Below, one piece after another: positions 1-10,509 of a stretch of 31,448 bases of DNA (positions are counted from its first letter, which is position 1; every line of letters begins with the position of its first letter). The position numbers and the translations under genes are program-made. Below the pieces are notes generated by a model that saw only the letters and a program-made list of their open reading frames with translations, was not told where the DNA came from and did no database searches. The stretch covers positions 1 through 31,448 of the forward strand of contig LRSR01003052.1 in assembly GCA_001579985.1 (NCBI GenBank), written 5' to 3'. The DNA comes from Hypsibius dujardini (lineage: Eukaryota; Tardigrada; Eutardigrada; Parachela; Hypsibiidae).

Positions 1-3000
1 TACGACCGGAAGGCGTTGGGTCCTTCCACAATTATGGGCTTAGCACAAACCGGTGCGTATACTGTGTAGCCTTACTAGATGTTCACTTTCAGCACGAACG
101 GATATTGCTTTGTCCTCAATTTTAGAAAACAAAATGTAAATCTTTATAATTGGTTTGGCCCATTATGATATTCTTATCGAAAATCAAATGTGAACTCCGC
201 GTACGGAGTTGTTTTATTTGCCAGAGGGTCGGGTCATTCAGCCACGTGCAAATATAATCCGTTTTGTTTTTTGGGACTGAATTTTTTGCGTTCCCCTCTC
301 TCCTTCCACCTTCTCATCTCCTCCCATTGTCATGTTTTCGATGCTGGCCTTTGTCCTTTGACTCGAGAAACAGTAGATTATGTTTTATCATCCTTTATGT
401 GTCCCAACCATATTGAACGCTAGATTTTGTGCATTGCCGGTACGAGGGCTGAGCGACAAACACGAAATCCCATTTTTCTTCACCTCTTGGGTTATGGTCA
501 CACAACGTACCAAACGGATTGCCAAACTTCGAGGTGTCTGATTCGGAGGTTAAGAAAAAGTTGGGCTTCCTAAAAATACGTACCTTGCGCCGCAGTCGCG
601 GTAACTCCAAAAGCGTGAAGTAAATTTGCTGCAGTTAGGAAGCTCTAAATTGAATCTGGATAATCAATGGATGGTTCTTCATAAGAAGGCCTAGCTCGTT
701 CCGCATCACTGCTTGGCTTTGTCTCGCATGCTCTTCACTGACATTATAGCTGCTTGGCAACTGGAACAATCACTCAAAAGGGGCATTTCGACGTTGTGTC
801 CTTTTTGTGTTTCCCGCCCGAATATTTGTCCCCCGACATTCTCGGCCTTGGACATTCTGTCTTCACAAACATTATGGCCAGAAGAACAGTGTCTTACTTT
901 GATTAGACACAAAGTCTCGTAGGCTAAGTGTCGAAGGGAGAGGACATTTTGTCGGGATAGACAGAATGTCTGGAGAGACGCAACAGAGTTGCCCCCCCCC
1001 CCCACAGTGTCGGGGGACACAATGTCTAGGGACATACCGTCTCCGTACCGATCCCTGGAAACACAAAGAACCCCTGTGTATGGAAGAAAAGGAACCGACT
1101 TTAAAGCTTTCGAATTTGTAACTTTCAGGTTGTGTCGACGGCAGTACTCTGCACTTCCTTGCCGTCCAATGGAACATACTTTCCCTCACAAGGTAGAGAA
1201 GATGCTCATGATAAACACGCAGCGCCAATAAAAAACGCGCCATTTTTGTACGCAGCGTGGACTCTCCGAAAGACGCCAAAGGCTCAGCGCCTACGTCATT
1301 CTGTTTGGCTTCCATGTCAATTTCGGCCTACGTGAAAACCCTGGCAAGCTTTTTCTCACAGTTTCACTTTGACACGTTGTACGCGTTACTTGATACTAGT
1401 TCACCGGGTGCGTATCGCACGGTTTTTGAAAAAATGACTCCTAGCGGAGAAGGCCTTCGCCAGCAGACGATCACGAAGACGCGTGTCAACATTACTCAAC
1501 AAACTCACCTGGAACCCTTGCTCTTGACGTTCAGCAGAGTCAGTCGCGGTAAATATAATCTATTCCACAAGAGTCTATTTTCAGACTGTGTAAGGGTCCT
1601 TACGAGCCGGAACTAGGACCCCTTACGGTAGGACCAGGGCATGGGCAAAAGGGAAAAACATTCAACATTCGGCATTTCGTTCTTGCTTATTTCGAAACCT
1701 ATAGGGTTGTGGGGAGTCTGATTTCCAACGGAAACCAGGGATTGCAAAACACTTTCAAGTGCCTCAATGGAATCAATTTGATGAAGAAGCTGAATTGTTT
1801 GAATTGTTTGAAATCCGGGGGGCCACTTGGAAATCAGACCGCCGCACCCCTGAAAGATTCCAAATTGTTAGAAACAAAAGGTCGAATTTCGCTATAATTT
1901 TGCCCCTTTGCCTACCCGCTTGGTCCCACCGTGTTGGATTCTTTCTTTGTTTTAAGGGCTCTTAACGAGCCACTGTTTGAACATTTCAGAGGAGTTCTTT
2001 CAATTCTTAATGACGTATTTTTCTTTTAGTTTTACTATTTCTCGGGCATGCGACCAAGCTTCGTCGCCTTATGGTACTTTTGCTCAGGTTTTCGCAATTG
2101 ATTTCGGCCTAATTATGATCAGCAATTTATCTACTGTATCCTGCATTTAGGTGTCAGCATATCAACTAAATATGACGAACGGTCACTATGTGAGTTAATA
2201 ACCCGAAATTTCCTTGATGATGATTCAATAGTTCCAATTTACTCATTGTACCAATTTACTCAAACATATTCTTCAAATATTTATAATAAACAACTTATTG
2301 CTCGCGCTTCGCGCTCGTAAAAGCCGCGAAATTGATGTTTATTTCGAACCATTTGGAGCGTAGTTTTTCCCGTTTGAGATATCACAATGCAAAACGAGCC
2401 GTATTCTAACAGGTTTCTAACCTTTTGGCTCTCTAACTGTTCATGTCCATGTTCATGCCTGTGTAACTACAGAATCTGTATCTGTGAATGTGTTTCTGTG
2501 TCTGTGTCTGTTCCTGTGTTTGCATTTCAGGTTTGGGTTATTGTATGGGTTTGGTTTAAGGTTTAGGTCTTGGCGTAGGTCCTAATCTATATACGTGTCT
2601 GTGTCTGTGTTTTTTCCGTTTGAGTTTGAGTTCTAGGACTGGATTTGATCTGAGTCTCTTTATCTGTTTAACTGCATATCATTACGTCTGTTCATCTCTT
2701 CGCTCTGCATAACCAGATTTGTGTATTTAATATTTAAAATTGTGTTCAGTGTCCCCTTGACGAAATTATAAAATCAAGGAATGTGTCCCTTGGAAAGCTA
2801 AGTTTTGAAATTTAATAGCTAAGTGACCGTCCTTATCATTAGTTGTATAAAAAAACGAACGTGATGAGGATAAAAAAGCTACGGCTTCGGTTGATTAGAT
2901 TTTTGACAGCTGTATCTTCTCTCAACTGAATTTTTGGATGGCTCATTGACTGACGGGAAGAATTAAAATTAAAATTCCGATACTGTGCTCACTTAATATT

Positions 3001-5266
3001 GCAATAATATCGTTCATTTCACTCCAGGTTTATGTTGCAATTGAACCCATGAATGCACCTCAACGGTTCGGTCTGATGGACTGGCGGTACAACCGGTCAG
3101 ACGACGAGGTAATGCCTTAATTGCGTGCGTGGGACGATATCCGGATTACTCTAACATGATCAAATACAGAATCTGATGAATACTATTTTTCTAGCAAGCT
3201 CGTCTCGCATTCAAGTCGCTTTTCGTGGTAGAACTTTTGACGTTGGAATCTATGGCCCCGAATCACTCGACAGCTGCGTTTGCGGAGTTCCAGGCCCGAC
3301 TATCCCATTACAATAACACCAAATCAAGCGATGTGTGTTGCCATTCACTTAAGGCTTTAATTTCTAAGAATGTTTCAAAAGTAATAAATTATGATTGGGC
3401 TCTTAGATCAACGACGTTAATCGGGACTGTTACGCTACTGTCATGCTCTTCGGCCAGGTACGAGGACGTTTCTGCAGGCTAAGGCTCTCATTTGATTATT
3501 TATTTAGATGTGTCGGGGTTTGATAGGTCATGATGGAATCACACGCCAACGGGGCAGCTTTGACGGACGGCCAGGCAATGTCCAAGCAAATGCGAAACCG
3601 AACCTTCCATTTAGGCAAATACGTTGGCGATGTCTTCATCGACGCGTACAATCAACGTACGCCCGACGTTCTACTCACGCACTTTGAAGGGCCTGACACT
3701 GTTCGAAAGGTATAATTCTGGACATACACCGATGTATGTCACATGGCCATTCACAAAGTTCCTTTTAGAAGGTCTGTTATCTTGCAGCCGTTTCTTGTTT
3801 TATACGCCAATTCCTCGGCATCCGGACTTCATCAAATTGATCCTATTGAATGGATCGAGAGAGAAGCATGGCCGCCCCCCAACCAACCCCCATGTGGGTA
3901 TGGCGACAGAGACGGGTCGATCCTGTGCAATCTCACAAGTAGGTCTTTCATTATAAAGAGCTGCTTGCATACTTCAAGCCGTTTAGTCGGCGAAGATAAC
4001 TGACTATCAACCAATCAAATTTACTGATTTTTTATAACATAACGTGGACTACAAATATTTTTTCTTCGGTGTGTTGTTTAACCGTCTGAGAAGCAGTCAG
4101 CATACACTTGCTAGATTTGACGGTCACATTCGATTTTTAGCGCGAGTTCTGAGTCTTTTCGTTTGCGGTTTTTTGGTTTGATATTTTTACCAAATATTTA
4201 TTTAGATTAAAAAAATTGTGAAAAAAAACTTTTCAAAGGGGTAGGAACCTACTTAGCACCACCTTGCTAACACTTGCACCGCCCGAACATAATCTAGTCC
4301 CACGTGTCGAATTTTTTTTTCTCAGTATCAGAAAAAATAAGGACTTGAGACTGGTCCTTAGGGCATCTAGTAAAACTCGTATTGCAATATTCGAGTGAAT
4401 ACAAATGGAGTTAAAAATTAGTAACCACCAGGAAAGATTAGAACTCTGCCTAATGATTCGTTGCGCTTCCACTGGTTGTAACCACTGCGAGTACGTGTAA
4501 TAGACATTTCGTAACTGTGTAGTCACTCATTTGACGATTTTTTTTGTCAGCGGCGCCACGGTTCCCGCCACTACTGAAAAGGTTAAATTTGATGCTTGTG
4601 GGGAATTTTCCAATCGATTCCGTTAGGATTTGCAAGGAATCATTCGGCACTTTTCCTAATCTAGCAAATTTTGCTGGATCCGGTTCTATCAGTTTACCCA
4701 AAACACCTGGTTACTAGAGGGTTAAATTTTGGGGAAAAGAAAGACAAAAATTGTTTAGCCCTCCCTCAAATTTTGCGGGCCGAAGATCGTCGTAAATGTT
4801 TTTCGCCCCTTCGAGGTCAGTGACCTTCACGCGCCATTAGGTCGAGCTTAATTATACACATGTAATCCCGTCCGAAACTATAAGGAGGGACCTTCTAATT
4901 ACTGTGACATTCAAATATTTCAGCTATTCGTGGCTGGGAATACAGCATCGCCATCAGCGGCAGCCTGTTAGCCGTAATTGGTGCTGTCCACATCGTGCTC
5001 GGTCAGATGCGGTACGTGTCGATTTATTTTCGGATTTTTGTGTACCATTCTCCAAGTTGTCCGCCAAACGTCGAATGTTACTAGACTAGCGGTACTACAT
5101 GCATATCAAACGAATTTGTAGACGGGAGAATAAACAACTCTGGTGGAAACTAGCGGAGAATCAGCTAACATTGCCGCTCCAGACAAAACAACAATCTTTC
5201 CTGCATCGGTCGCTGTGGCTGTTTCCTCGAGCGATGAAATCCTGCCTTCCACTGTCCGATTTTTGA
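1..5266 (+). CDS. Receptor guanylate cyclase / natriuretic-peptide-receptor-like ectodomain gene, 5' partial, short cytoplasmic tail
   Basis: Exons: 1-52, 1129-1192, 1256-1548, 2030-2073, 2151-2189, 3028-3108, 3195-3332, 3407-3457, 3527-3709, 3788-3938, 4924-5011, 5122-5266. They sum to 1329 nt (442 codons plus TGA), with every intron GT-AG and every phase compatible. Residues 1-365 read as an ANF-receptor ligand-binding ectodomain: LAVQWNILSLTS, YALLDTSSPGAY, AYQLNMTNGHYVYVAIEP, YATVMLFGQ, then NRTFHLGKYVGDVFIDAY, and PPCGYGDRDG near its end. Residues 374-392 are a hydrophobic membrane span. The juxtamembrane RRENKQLWWKL follows and the frame stops 48 residues later. Known members are plasma-membrane peptide receptors with kinase-homology and cyclase domains, or a short tail (NPR-C type). 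No kinase or cyclase sequence was recognised downstream, so this is either a short-tailed receptor or a truncated gene. The N-terminus lies before the window. Exon 1 and the final exon's end are the least certain parts. Confidence 0.82.
53..1128 (+). other. Intron 1 of the receptor gene, with a degenerate GACA-N-TGTC array
   Basis: This 1076-bp intron starts GTGCGT and ends ACTTTCAG. Between about 785 and 1045 it carries roughly ten variants of a 12-bp near-palindrome: GGACATTCTGTC, GGACATTTTGTC, AGACAGAATGTC, GGACACAATGTC, AGACACAAAGTC, GGACATACCGTC. A poly-C tract of about 13 lies near 995. I see no coding exon inside it. Confidence 0.6.
1582..1975. mobile_element. Diverged hAT-type non-autonomous element in a receptor-gene intron
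   Basis: It is related to the 498-bp element at 22028-22525. Both have outer CAG/CTG ends with GTCCTTAC and TTAACGAGCC-type subterminal motifs, and an inner GGGCAAA...TTTTGCCCCTTTG pair. The ends here begin CAGACTGTG and finish GAGCCACTG. The 8-bp flanks do not match, so the insertion is old or the ends are slightly misplaced. The only open frames inside are short, so it is non-coding. Confidence 0.5.
2190..3027 (+). other. Receptor-gene intron with degenerate TGTGTCTG repeat
   Basis: The intron begins GTGAGT and ends CACTCCAG. From about 2440 to 2620 it has a low-complexity stretch built from TGTGTCTG, TTCATG and GGTTTAGG variants. I see no exon in it. Confidence 0.5.
3939..4923 (+). other. 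Long receptor-gene intron before the membrane-span exon
   Basis: This intron of about 985 bp separates the last ectodomain exon (ending phase 1) from the transmembrane exon. The minus-strand open frames at 4233-4701 are short and show no family motif. Nothing else was recognised. Confidence 0.5.
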
Positions 5267-6024
5267 GAAATCTGCACACAATTTTCAGAGGTTCTACACG
5301 GGCTGGTTTAATCAGTAGCAAGTCGAGCATACCACAGCGCCCCACAAGGAGCAGAGGACTAACTTCAGGCACACTCTGCCAGGCACTATACTCCGTTGGA
5401 TGAAATCAAGCCTGATTCTTTTCTCCATCCTCAATTATCATCTACTTTGTTTTACCGACCAAATTTAGAGACGTCCTATGGAGATAATACACATATCAGT
5501 TTTCTCACGCAGTAGTTAAAACTTGCTCTCGTAATGTGAACTTAGACGGTAGAGTGTATTATTGGACATTTTATTTGTTAAATCTTCTGTTGCTTTTTAT
5601 TGTAACACGCGATTTTAAAATTGCTTTAACAGTAAGAGATAATTAATTTCACGGATATTAATAGCGGCAATTTATACGATTATCCAAGTATAGGTATCAG
5701 AAGTTATAATCAAGGGTTGTCCAATGGTCCAGCTGGTAGCATTATCCTGTCACTCTACCGTGACATTTGATGCTACTTCGATTGGTTTTGCCATTTCGAA
5801 CAGGAGCGTGTTTTACCCTATCCCACAAAATCTTTGGCAAGTATGTACTCTATAGCGTCCTTGTCAAACTTTCTCGAGCCATGTTTCGTTTTCCTACAGT
5901 TAGGAACTGAACCTTCCTCTGGGGGTAGGATAGGCCATCCCTCCTCTTCTTCGGACAAATATTGGCTCAAGCCATCCCCCCTCCATCTCAGCTGCTTAGG
6001 AAGCCGTAATGGGCGAAGTCGGTC
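5267..6024. other. No gene recognised downstream of the receptor
   Basis: I looked here for kinase-homology or cyclase exons of the upstream receptor and found none. An open frame continues over 5143-5403 on both strands but has no receptor-cyclase motif. The rest is AT-rich and carries many stops. Confidence 0.45.
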
Positions 6025-7007
6025 TAGGGATGGAAACGGCTCAGCAGAACCTTAGCCTGTTCAAACCGGTTTGAGTTTTGAGCCGAGCCGCTTTGACCGC
6101 AGCTTAGCCAACTAGCGATGGTTTCGCCCAAATGCCCGGAGATTTCGAATAAACAATTCACGAATCCGACTCACTGGTGGTCCTTTTACGCGGTTCAATC
6201 AATGGTTTGCTCAATTATATACCGTATACGGATATTTAGCCAGCTCATATTTATATTTCTAGCCTTCAGAGTAAAGCTGTCCGGCCCTTTTTTGAATCTG
6301 AAAAAGAAAAGAAGGTTGCGCTCTCCTTCGCGTTGAACATAAAAAAGTACTCTTTATAGGGATAATTACACAGCTCTGTAGCAATGTTTTCAGCAATAAA
6401 CATTCTAGTAACCGAGTCCAGTTGCAGTGAATAAAAAGGGAGAAAAATTTTATGAACTATTTGTGTTCATGAGATTTCTAGGGCAAATGTTTGTTTGTCC
6501 TGTGAACAATTGACTTTGGCGCTTGAATTCTCATTTACAATGTATATCCTCAAATATATAATGGTCTTATCACAAAGAATACTTATTTAGTGCGCGTCAT
6601 TCTATTTGTCAACTAGACTGAAGACTGCAACCCACTCGGTAGCGTCTTTTTATAGGGAATCCCACATCACGTACAGAGACCGAGAGAGAAAATTTCACAA
6701 GGTTCCACAAGAGAAAGAGCTGGACAAGAACTCAATCAATTCTGCAGCTAAACATGACGACGTGCGTTGGCCTTGTAGAGATATTTCTCGACAAATAATT
6801 ACGCCAAAATTATACACATTTTTAAAATGGATCGAAATTTTTTCCTCTAAGGAACCGAGCCGCGGCAAGAGCCGATAGCTCTGCTGAGATTCAAACTAAG
6901 CCGTTTCAAGCATGCTTGGTCGTCCAGCCGTAAAAATGACCCGGCTCAAGCCGGCTTGGGATTCGAGCCGAGCCGCGAACCAATCGGCCAAGCCGTTGCT
7001 ATTCCTA
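6025..7007. mobile_element. hAT-like element ends with GAGCCGAGCC subterminal repeats
   Basis: The left end TAGGGATGGAAACGGCT and right end AGCCGTTGCTATTCCTA are imperfect inverted copies. Both are followed inward by GAGCCGAGCCG-type repeats (6080-6110 and 6850-6990). A TAGGG(A/T)TGGCAAACGG terminus is typical of hAT elements. No matching 8-bp target duplication was found. The interior (about 6500-6810) matches 24940-25190 and 25490-25530, so the two ends could belong to nested or separate insertions. No transposase is visible. A piece of the right end recurs at about 20655-20735. Confidence 0.5.
6500..6810. repeat. Duplicated block Y/Z, copy 1
   Basis: It shares a long diverged match with 24945-25135, including ACAATGTATATCCTC, GCAACCCACTCGGTAGCG and GGTTCCACAAGAGAAAG. 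It also matches 25490-25530 through GACGTGCGTTGGCCTTGTAG. No conserved reading frame was seen between copies, so I treat it as non-coding duplicated DNA. Confidence 0.6.
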
Positions 7008-7612
7008 GACGCCACCCCTGGGCCAGGCATTTATTTTTGAAGAGAACTCTCCTGCTCGGCTTCAGACTGCCGCCGTTTTCACCAACTGGCGCAGCGAACA
7101 CTTGTTGGAGGTTAAAACAAAGTCGTCTGGCAATAATGACGGGTCTCAATATGTACTGTAGGACGTTTTTGTGAGATCTCGCTTTAAGGTACGGACTAAA
7201 GACTTTACATCTGTGCAGTGAAGCAAACGGATGTCACTGTTGGACACGCCCAACAAGTCCCCATATCCAATCATGATAGTTCTTTAACTCACGAGTATCA
7301 TACTTAGTTTGTAACTCTGTCCACTCTATTAACCCTATTCTGATGTATGTGCCATTTACCTTCATTTCTATAGTTGAAACTTTACTATATAATAATGTGT
7401 TTTATTATTTCTACAGTCATTTTTCTACTTCTTCTTTCCTTTCTTCCAGTTTATTTCTCTCACGGTCTTTACTATCAGTCTAATAAACTTGTTAACTATC
7501 CAACTTACGGTTGGTAGACCTAACATCACATTCTTCGCTTACAAGCCCGTTTTGATTACCCCTCACATGCGAGGTAGGAAACTTAGAACGACGTACTTTT
7601 TTCCCGTTGCTT
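7008..7612. repeat. Duplicated upstream block U, copy belonging to LRR unit A
   Basis: It matches 20740-20995 and 25790-26130 through CGCCACCCCTGGGCC, GGCTTCAGACTGCCGC, TTGTTGGAGG, GTGAGATCTCGC, GAAGACTTTACATCTG and CCCCTCACATGCGAGG. A pyrimidine-rich insertion at about 7260-7520 splits this copy. In unit E the block lies directly upstream of the LRR gene's promoter-side block. Here a decayed transposon separates them. Confidence 0.65.
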
Positions 7613-8029
7613 ACTTGGTGAAATATTCAACGGTCAAATTCAAAACCGTTTTTAGAATAATATTTTTATTTAGATCCCATTTAATAATGAATATAAACAT
7701 TTATTTCGCCGGTCAAGCTTATTGAATTTTTTTCGCTGAAATTTCATAGTTAGCAGTTGTCGTACTAAACTTGCTGCTGTGTGCAGTTAATTGATTGCTT
7801 GATTGAAGACCACAAGCTGTTCATTTAGTTGATTGTTGATTGACTAAATTTTTGGTTGCAGTTTCAGTTATTGTTGATTGAGCATGTTTGTTTGCCTGTT
7901 TTTCCGTCTGTGCCTTTCTACTTTATTTATGTGTTACTGCCTTGTAGCATATCCGAAGTCATCGAATAATGTACGAACACACGTCAAAAAAAATTCACAT
8001 GGCTACATTATCCCGGTAGTAGCGGGAGG
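7613..8029. other. AT-rich stretch with TTGATTG repeats
   Basis: From about 7770 to 7880 there is a cluster of TTGATTG/TTGATTGA words. Similar clusters occur at 19790-19950 and, inverted, at 25610-25710. The stretch lies between the end of block U and the transposase remnant and is probably part of the inserted element. I see no gene. Confidence 0.4.
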
Positions 8030-8593
8030 AATAACGCGAATCATCAGATTCTCATACTCCTCCGGTGTAATAAATTACATTGAATCCGTGTCGTTGTGAC
8101 CCGGAAAAGAATCCAGCAACACAATAGAGTTCGTTCGGACGTTTGACAAGAGGCACTGGTTGTACCATCCAGAAAAAAAGTCTTTGGACATCTTCTCAAA
8201 CTTTAATGCGACGACGTGCACTTCAGACGACAGAACTTCTTTCATCCGCTCCTTGACAAATGGCCCGAATTATTCATTCACTTCTTGCATACAAATGAAC
8301 AGCGGTTTCATGACTCTGCCGTCAGTCGTAATGATTGGCATGATGGTGCAGAAATTGGTGGTCCCAGAGAGCGACTGCAGGACTGCTTCCACGCTACGGA
8401 TACCTGAAACAACAGACAAATTTATCAGTTAACAGGCATTACAGTAGCGAAGAGACGTTTAGTGCGCGCTGTTTTGACGTCCAGTAAGTATGATATATGT
8501 AACATACACCAATAAGCAGTCAAACAGACAGACAGACAGACAAACAAACAGACAGAAAGACAGCCGAACAGACAGACAAACAGACAGACAGAA

Positions 8594-8624
<31 letters not shown>

Positions 8625-8870
8625 TAGACAAACAGACAGCACTGGTGACAGAGATAAATATCTCGCAGTGGATATCCAGTGAGCGCCCTGAATGCAAATC
8701 TTTTTGAAATTCAGATCACCATTGTCGAAATCGAAAGAATCCGGAAGTTCCAGTACTTCCTTCTCTACTACATTTAAAAACTCTTGCGCTGCGCCTGCTA
8801 ATTTTCGTTGTTGACATAGAGCCGAGAAACGAACTTAGTGACTTTTTCCGCGATACAATGCGATTGATCT
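8030..8870 (-). pseudogene. Decayed DDE transposase (Tc1/mariner-pogo group), minus strand
   Basis: Reading the minus strand, the 5' part (about 8865-8645) gives TKFVSRLYVNNEN, then after a frameshift QEFLNVVEKEVLELPDSFDF. After an intron holding a (CTGT)n microsatellite, an acceptor at 8405-8404 opens GIRSVEAVLQ..., then TTNFCTIMPIITTDGRV and FGPFVKERMKEV. Next come NSIVLLDSFPGHND, carrying the second catalytic Asp, and VIPPATTGIM. The expected final LQPLDV motif is lost. These are hallmarks of pogo-like DDE transposases with a CENP-B type N-terminus. Three in-frame stops and at least one frameshift make it inactive. The N-terminal helix-turn-helix was not found. The element's right edge abuts the LRR unit A upstream block at about 8866. 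Confidence 0.7.
8516..8640. repeat. (CAGA)n microsatellite, interrupted
   Basis: About 125 bp of CAGA/CAAA units. It lies inside the intron of the minus-strand transposase remnant, so it is CTGT in the transcribed sense. Long open frames across it on the minus strand are artefacts of the repeat. Confidence 0.9.
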
Positions 8871-9160
8871 CGTGGTGATCAGACGCTGATGGGTGAGGTC
8901 CTGATATGGCAGTTCTCGACATGGTTGGTGAACAAAGGTCAATTAAAATAAATCTGATTTAGTATCATTGAAACCATCTCGAGCTGATTCCTACTTTCCG
9001 CTCACGTCATGTCATCCCCACTGTACCTGCTTTCAAAGCAGAAAAGCACACGCCCTGTTTGCGGCTTCAAATAGCCAAAGAATTGGGGCTGTCACTATCT
9101 GTCGCGGCAATTTCACACAACAGTTTCGTTATTCTTCCTTAAAACATCTCCAAACTGGGT
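8866..9160 (+). promoter_or_regulatory. Conserved upstream block of LRR family, unit A
   Basis: Four units share this roughly 300-bp block before exon 1 (also 15600-16263, 21100-21400 and 26330-26640). Shared words include GACATGGTTGG(T/C)GAACAAA, TCTACTTTCCGCTCACGTC, AAAGCAGAAAAGCACAC, AATAGCCAAAGAATTG and GCGGCAATTTCACACA. No frame is conserved, so it should contain the promoter and 5' UTR. I cannot identify a TATA box or start site with confidence. Confidence 0.5.
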
Positions 9161-10271
9161 ATGCCTTTTGCGATGAGGAAATTCCACATCTTGGTTATTT
9201 GTATTCTCATCTGTACGTTAGTCGGTAAGCTCACGGGACATTACCCACATCTAAATTGTTAGGGTTTTGCTGTTGGTGTTATGATATTATGTAATTCTGA
9301 TTTTTCCCACTTAGCATTTTAATTTATGCACCACTCTAGGTGGATTGGACGCTGATGGATTGGAAGGTCTGGAATACGAGTCAGACGAAGGGAGCCAGGG
9401 CACGGACCAACCGGTAACCACATCACCCACCAGAGGTCGAATGAGAAAAGTTTTCAGTAAGCCGCTTCAGGAGAATTTCAATGGAAACCAAAATTGTAAA
9501 CGGTATTTCTGCTCATTGCGTTTTAATTTTTCACAGCACGTTCAACAACACAGAATTCTCATTCGGAGTACGGTGAGTGGAAATGAGAGATTCACGTTGT
9601 TGAATCAGAAGTTGTTTCGGAAAACCCAAGGACTGACACTGTTAAAGTTTGTCCCATGGACCGTATTTCAGGCCTGTTTCAACTTTAAAGCGAATCTAAG
9701 AAACCAAAACGGTAAACTATAGATCTATGTCAGTGAACTATACAAAACGTGCACCACTGAATTGAGGGACATCTTTTTAAAAATAATGTACAAATCTTCA
9801 GACTCAAAAGTGGTATACGGGTTCACGCTAGTAACTTTCTCCGTCGTTATGCATTTGGAATAATTTCAATCACATTAGAGTGCCCAATTATTGCGCTTCT
9901 ATTTTTTTACTTAAAAATCGGGTTTTTTGGTGCATTTTGAGTCTCCAGTTTTGATCTGAAGTTAGAGATGGAAGATTAAAAATTGGCTGAACTTGATCCG
10001 GCGACGTTTTTCTCAAAACCAAAGTTGCCGTCAGATTGATTTGTTTCGTGTTGGATAGGACCCTTTACGCTAGAGCCAGAGGTGGGCAAAGGGGCAAAGT
10101 AATTTCTTTTCAACATTCAACCTTAAATTCAGCCTCTTGTCCTTGATAATGTACAGTCTTGGCGGCATAAGGAACGGAAAACATGAGATATTCCTTCCTG
10201 TTGATTGTGCCACGCCCATATTGATTGCCGAGATTATAGATGAACCGTTTTTATCCCTGATGGAAATGTAG
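9161..10271 (+). pseudogene. LRR-family copy A: exons 1-3 intact, exon 4 mostly deleted
   Basis: Exon 1 (9161-9224) encodes a signal peptide; its first Met is MPFAM, with MRKF four codons later. Exon 2 (9340-9456) begins GLDADGLEGLEYESDEG and ends GRMRKVF. The 36-nt microexon (9537-9572) reads TRSTTQNSHSEY. All donors and acceptors are present and all phases are 1. The main exon's body is missing. Only its last 121 nt (about 10151-10271) remain, in frame to the usual LMEM stop but lacking three residues. A truncated reversed hAT fragment (about 10045-10150) lies at the break. No acceptor for the residual exon 4 was found, so the normal product cannot be made. Exons 1-3 could still be transcribed. 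Confidence 0.75.
10045..10150 (-). mobile_element. Truncated hAT-type element fragment at the copy A breakpoint
   Basis: AGAGGTGGGCAAAGGGGCAAA and CAGCCTCTTGTCC match the reverse complement of the right half of the 22028-22525 element. The fragment joins directly to residual LRR exon 4 at about 10151. This suggests that the insertion, or a deletion beginning in it, removed the rest of exon 4. Confidence 0.55.
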
Positions 10272-10335
10272 AATATCACGTGATTTTGATCCGGATTCCG
10301 GACAGTCAAACCGCCACTGTTTCCTTATGTGGGTA

Positions 10336-10403
10336 TGAGGTAAGGGCAGCAATTCGGGCCACTTGCAAAACGTGTAACAATTCGGTCCACCGGAATTCCA
10401 GGG
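10336..10403. repeat. Left terminal inverted repeat of the Tigger-like element
   Basis: It pairs with 12745-12809. Within it the box AATTCGGGCCAC recurs as AATTCGGTCCAC 24 bp further in. This looks like a doubled transposase-binding site, and the doubling is mirrored in the right repeat. Confidence 0.9.
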
Positions 10404-10509
10404 GGCGCCATGCGCGTGCATTTAATTACTGCTATTGTTCATCACAAACCAAGGCAGACGAGACGACCCAGGAACTTAAATCATCAAATTTAAGGAGTAA
10501 AGAGATAAT

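Noticed and set aside
872-1315. 147-residue minus-strand frame opposite receptor exons
   Set aside because: It overlaps well-supported receptor exons and the poly-C/GACA array; its Gly and Arg runs are composition effects.
5143-5403. Serine-rich frame proposed as the continuing receptor tail
   Set aside because: It is out of phase with the splice from the membrane-span exon, has no cyclase or kinase motif, and is mirrored by an equally open minus-strand frame.
8030-8403. Alternative genetic code with TAA/TAG as Gln
   Set aside because: The intact genes in the window end with TAG, TGA or TAA at conserved C-termini, so the Gln-position stops are better explained as mutation in a dead element.
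8516-8640. CRISPR-like array
   Set aside because: It is a 4-bp microsatellite without spacers, in a eukaryotic context.
9345-9722. 125-residue open frame through copy A exon 2 onward
   Set aside because: It reads through the exon 2 donor. In the other copies only the exon 2 and 36-nt microexon pieces are conserved, and the intervening bases change freely.
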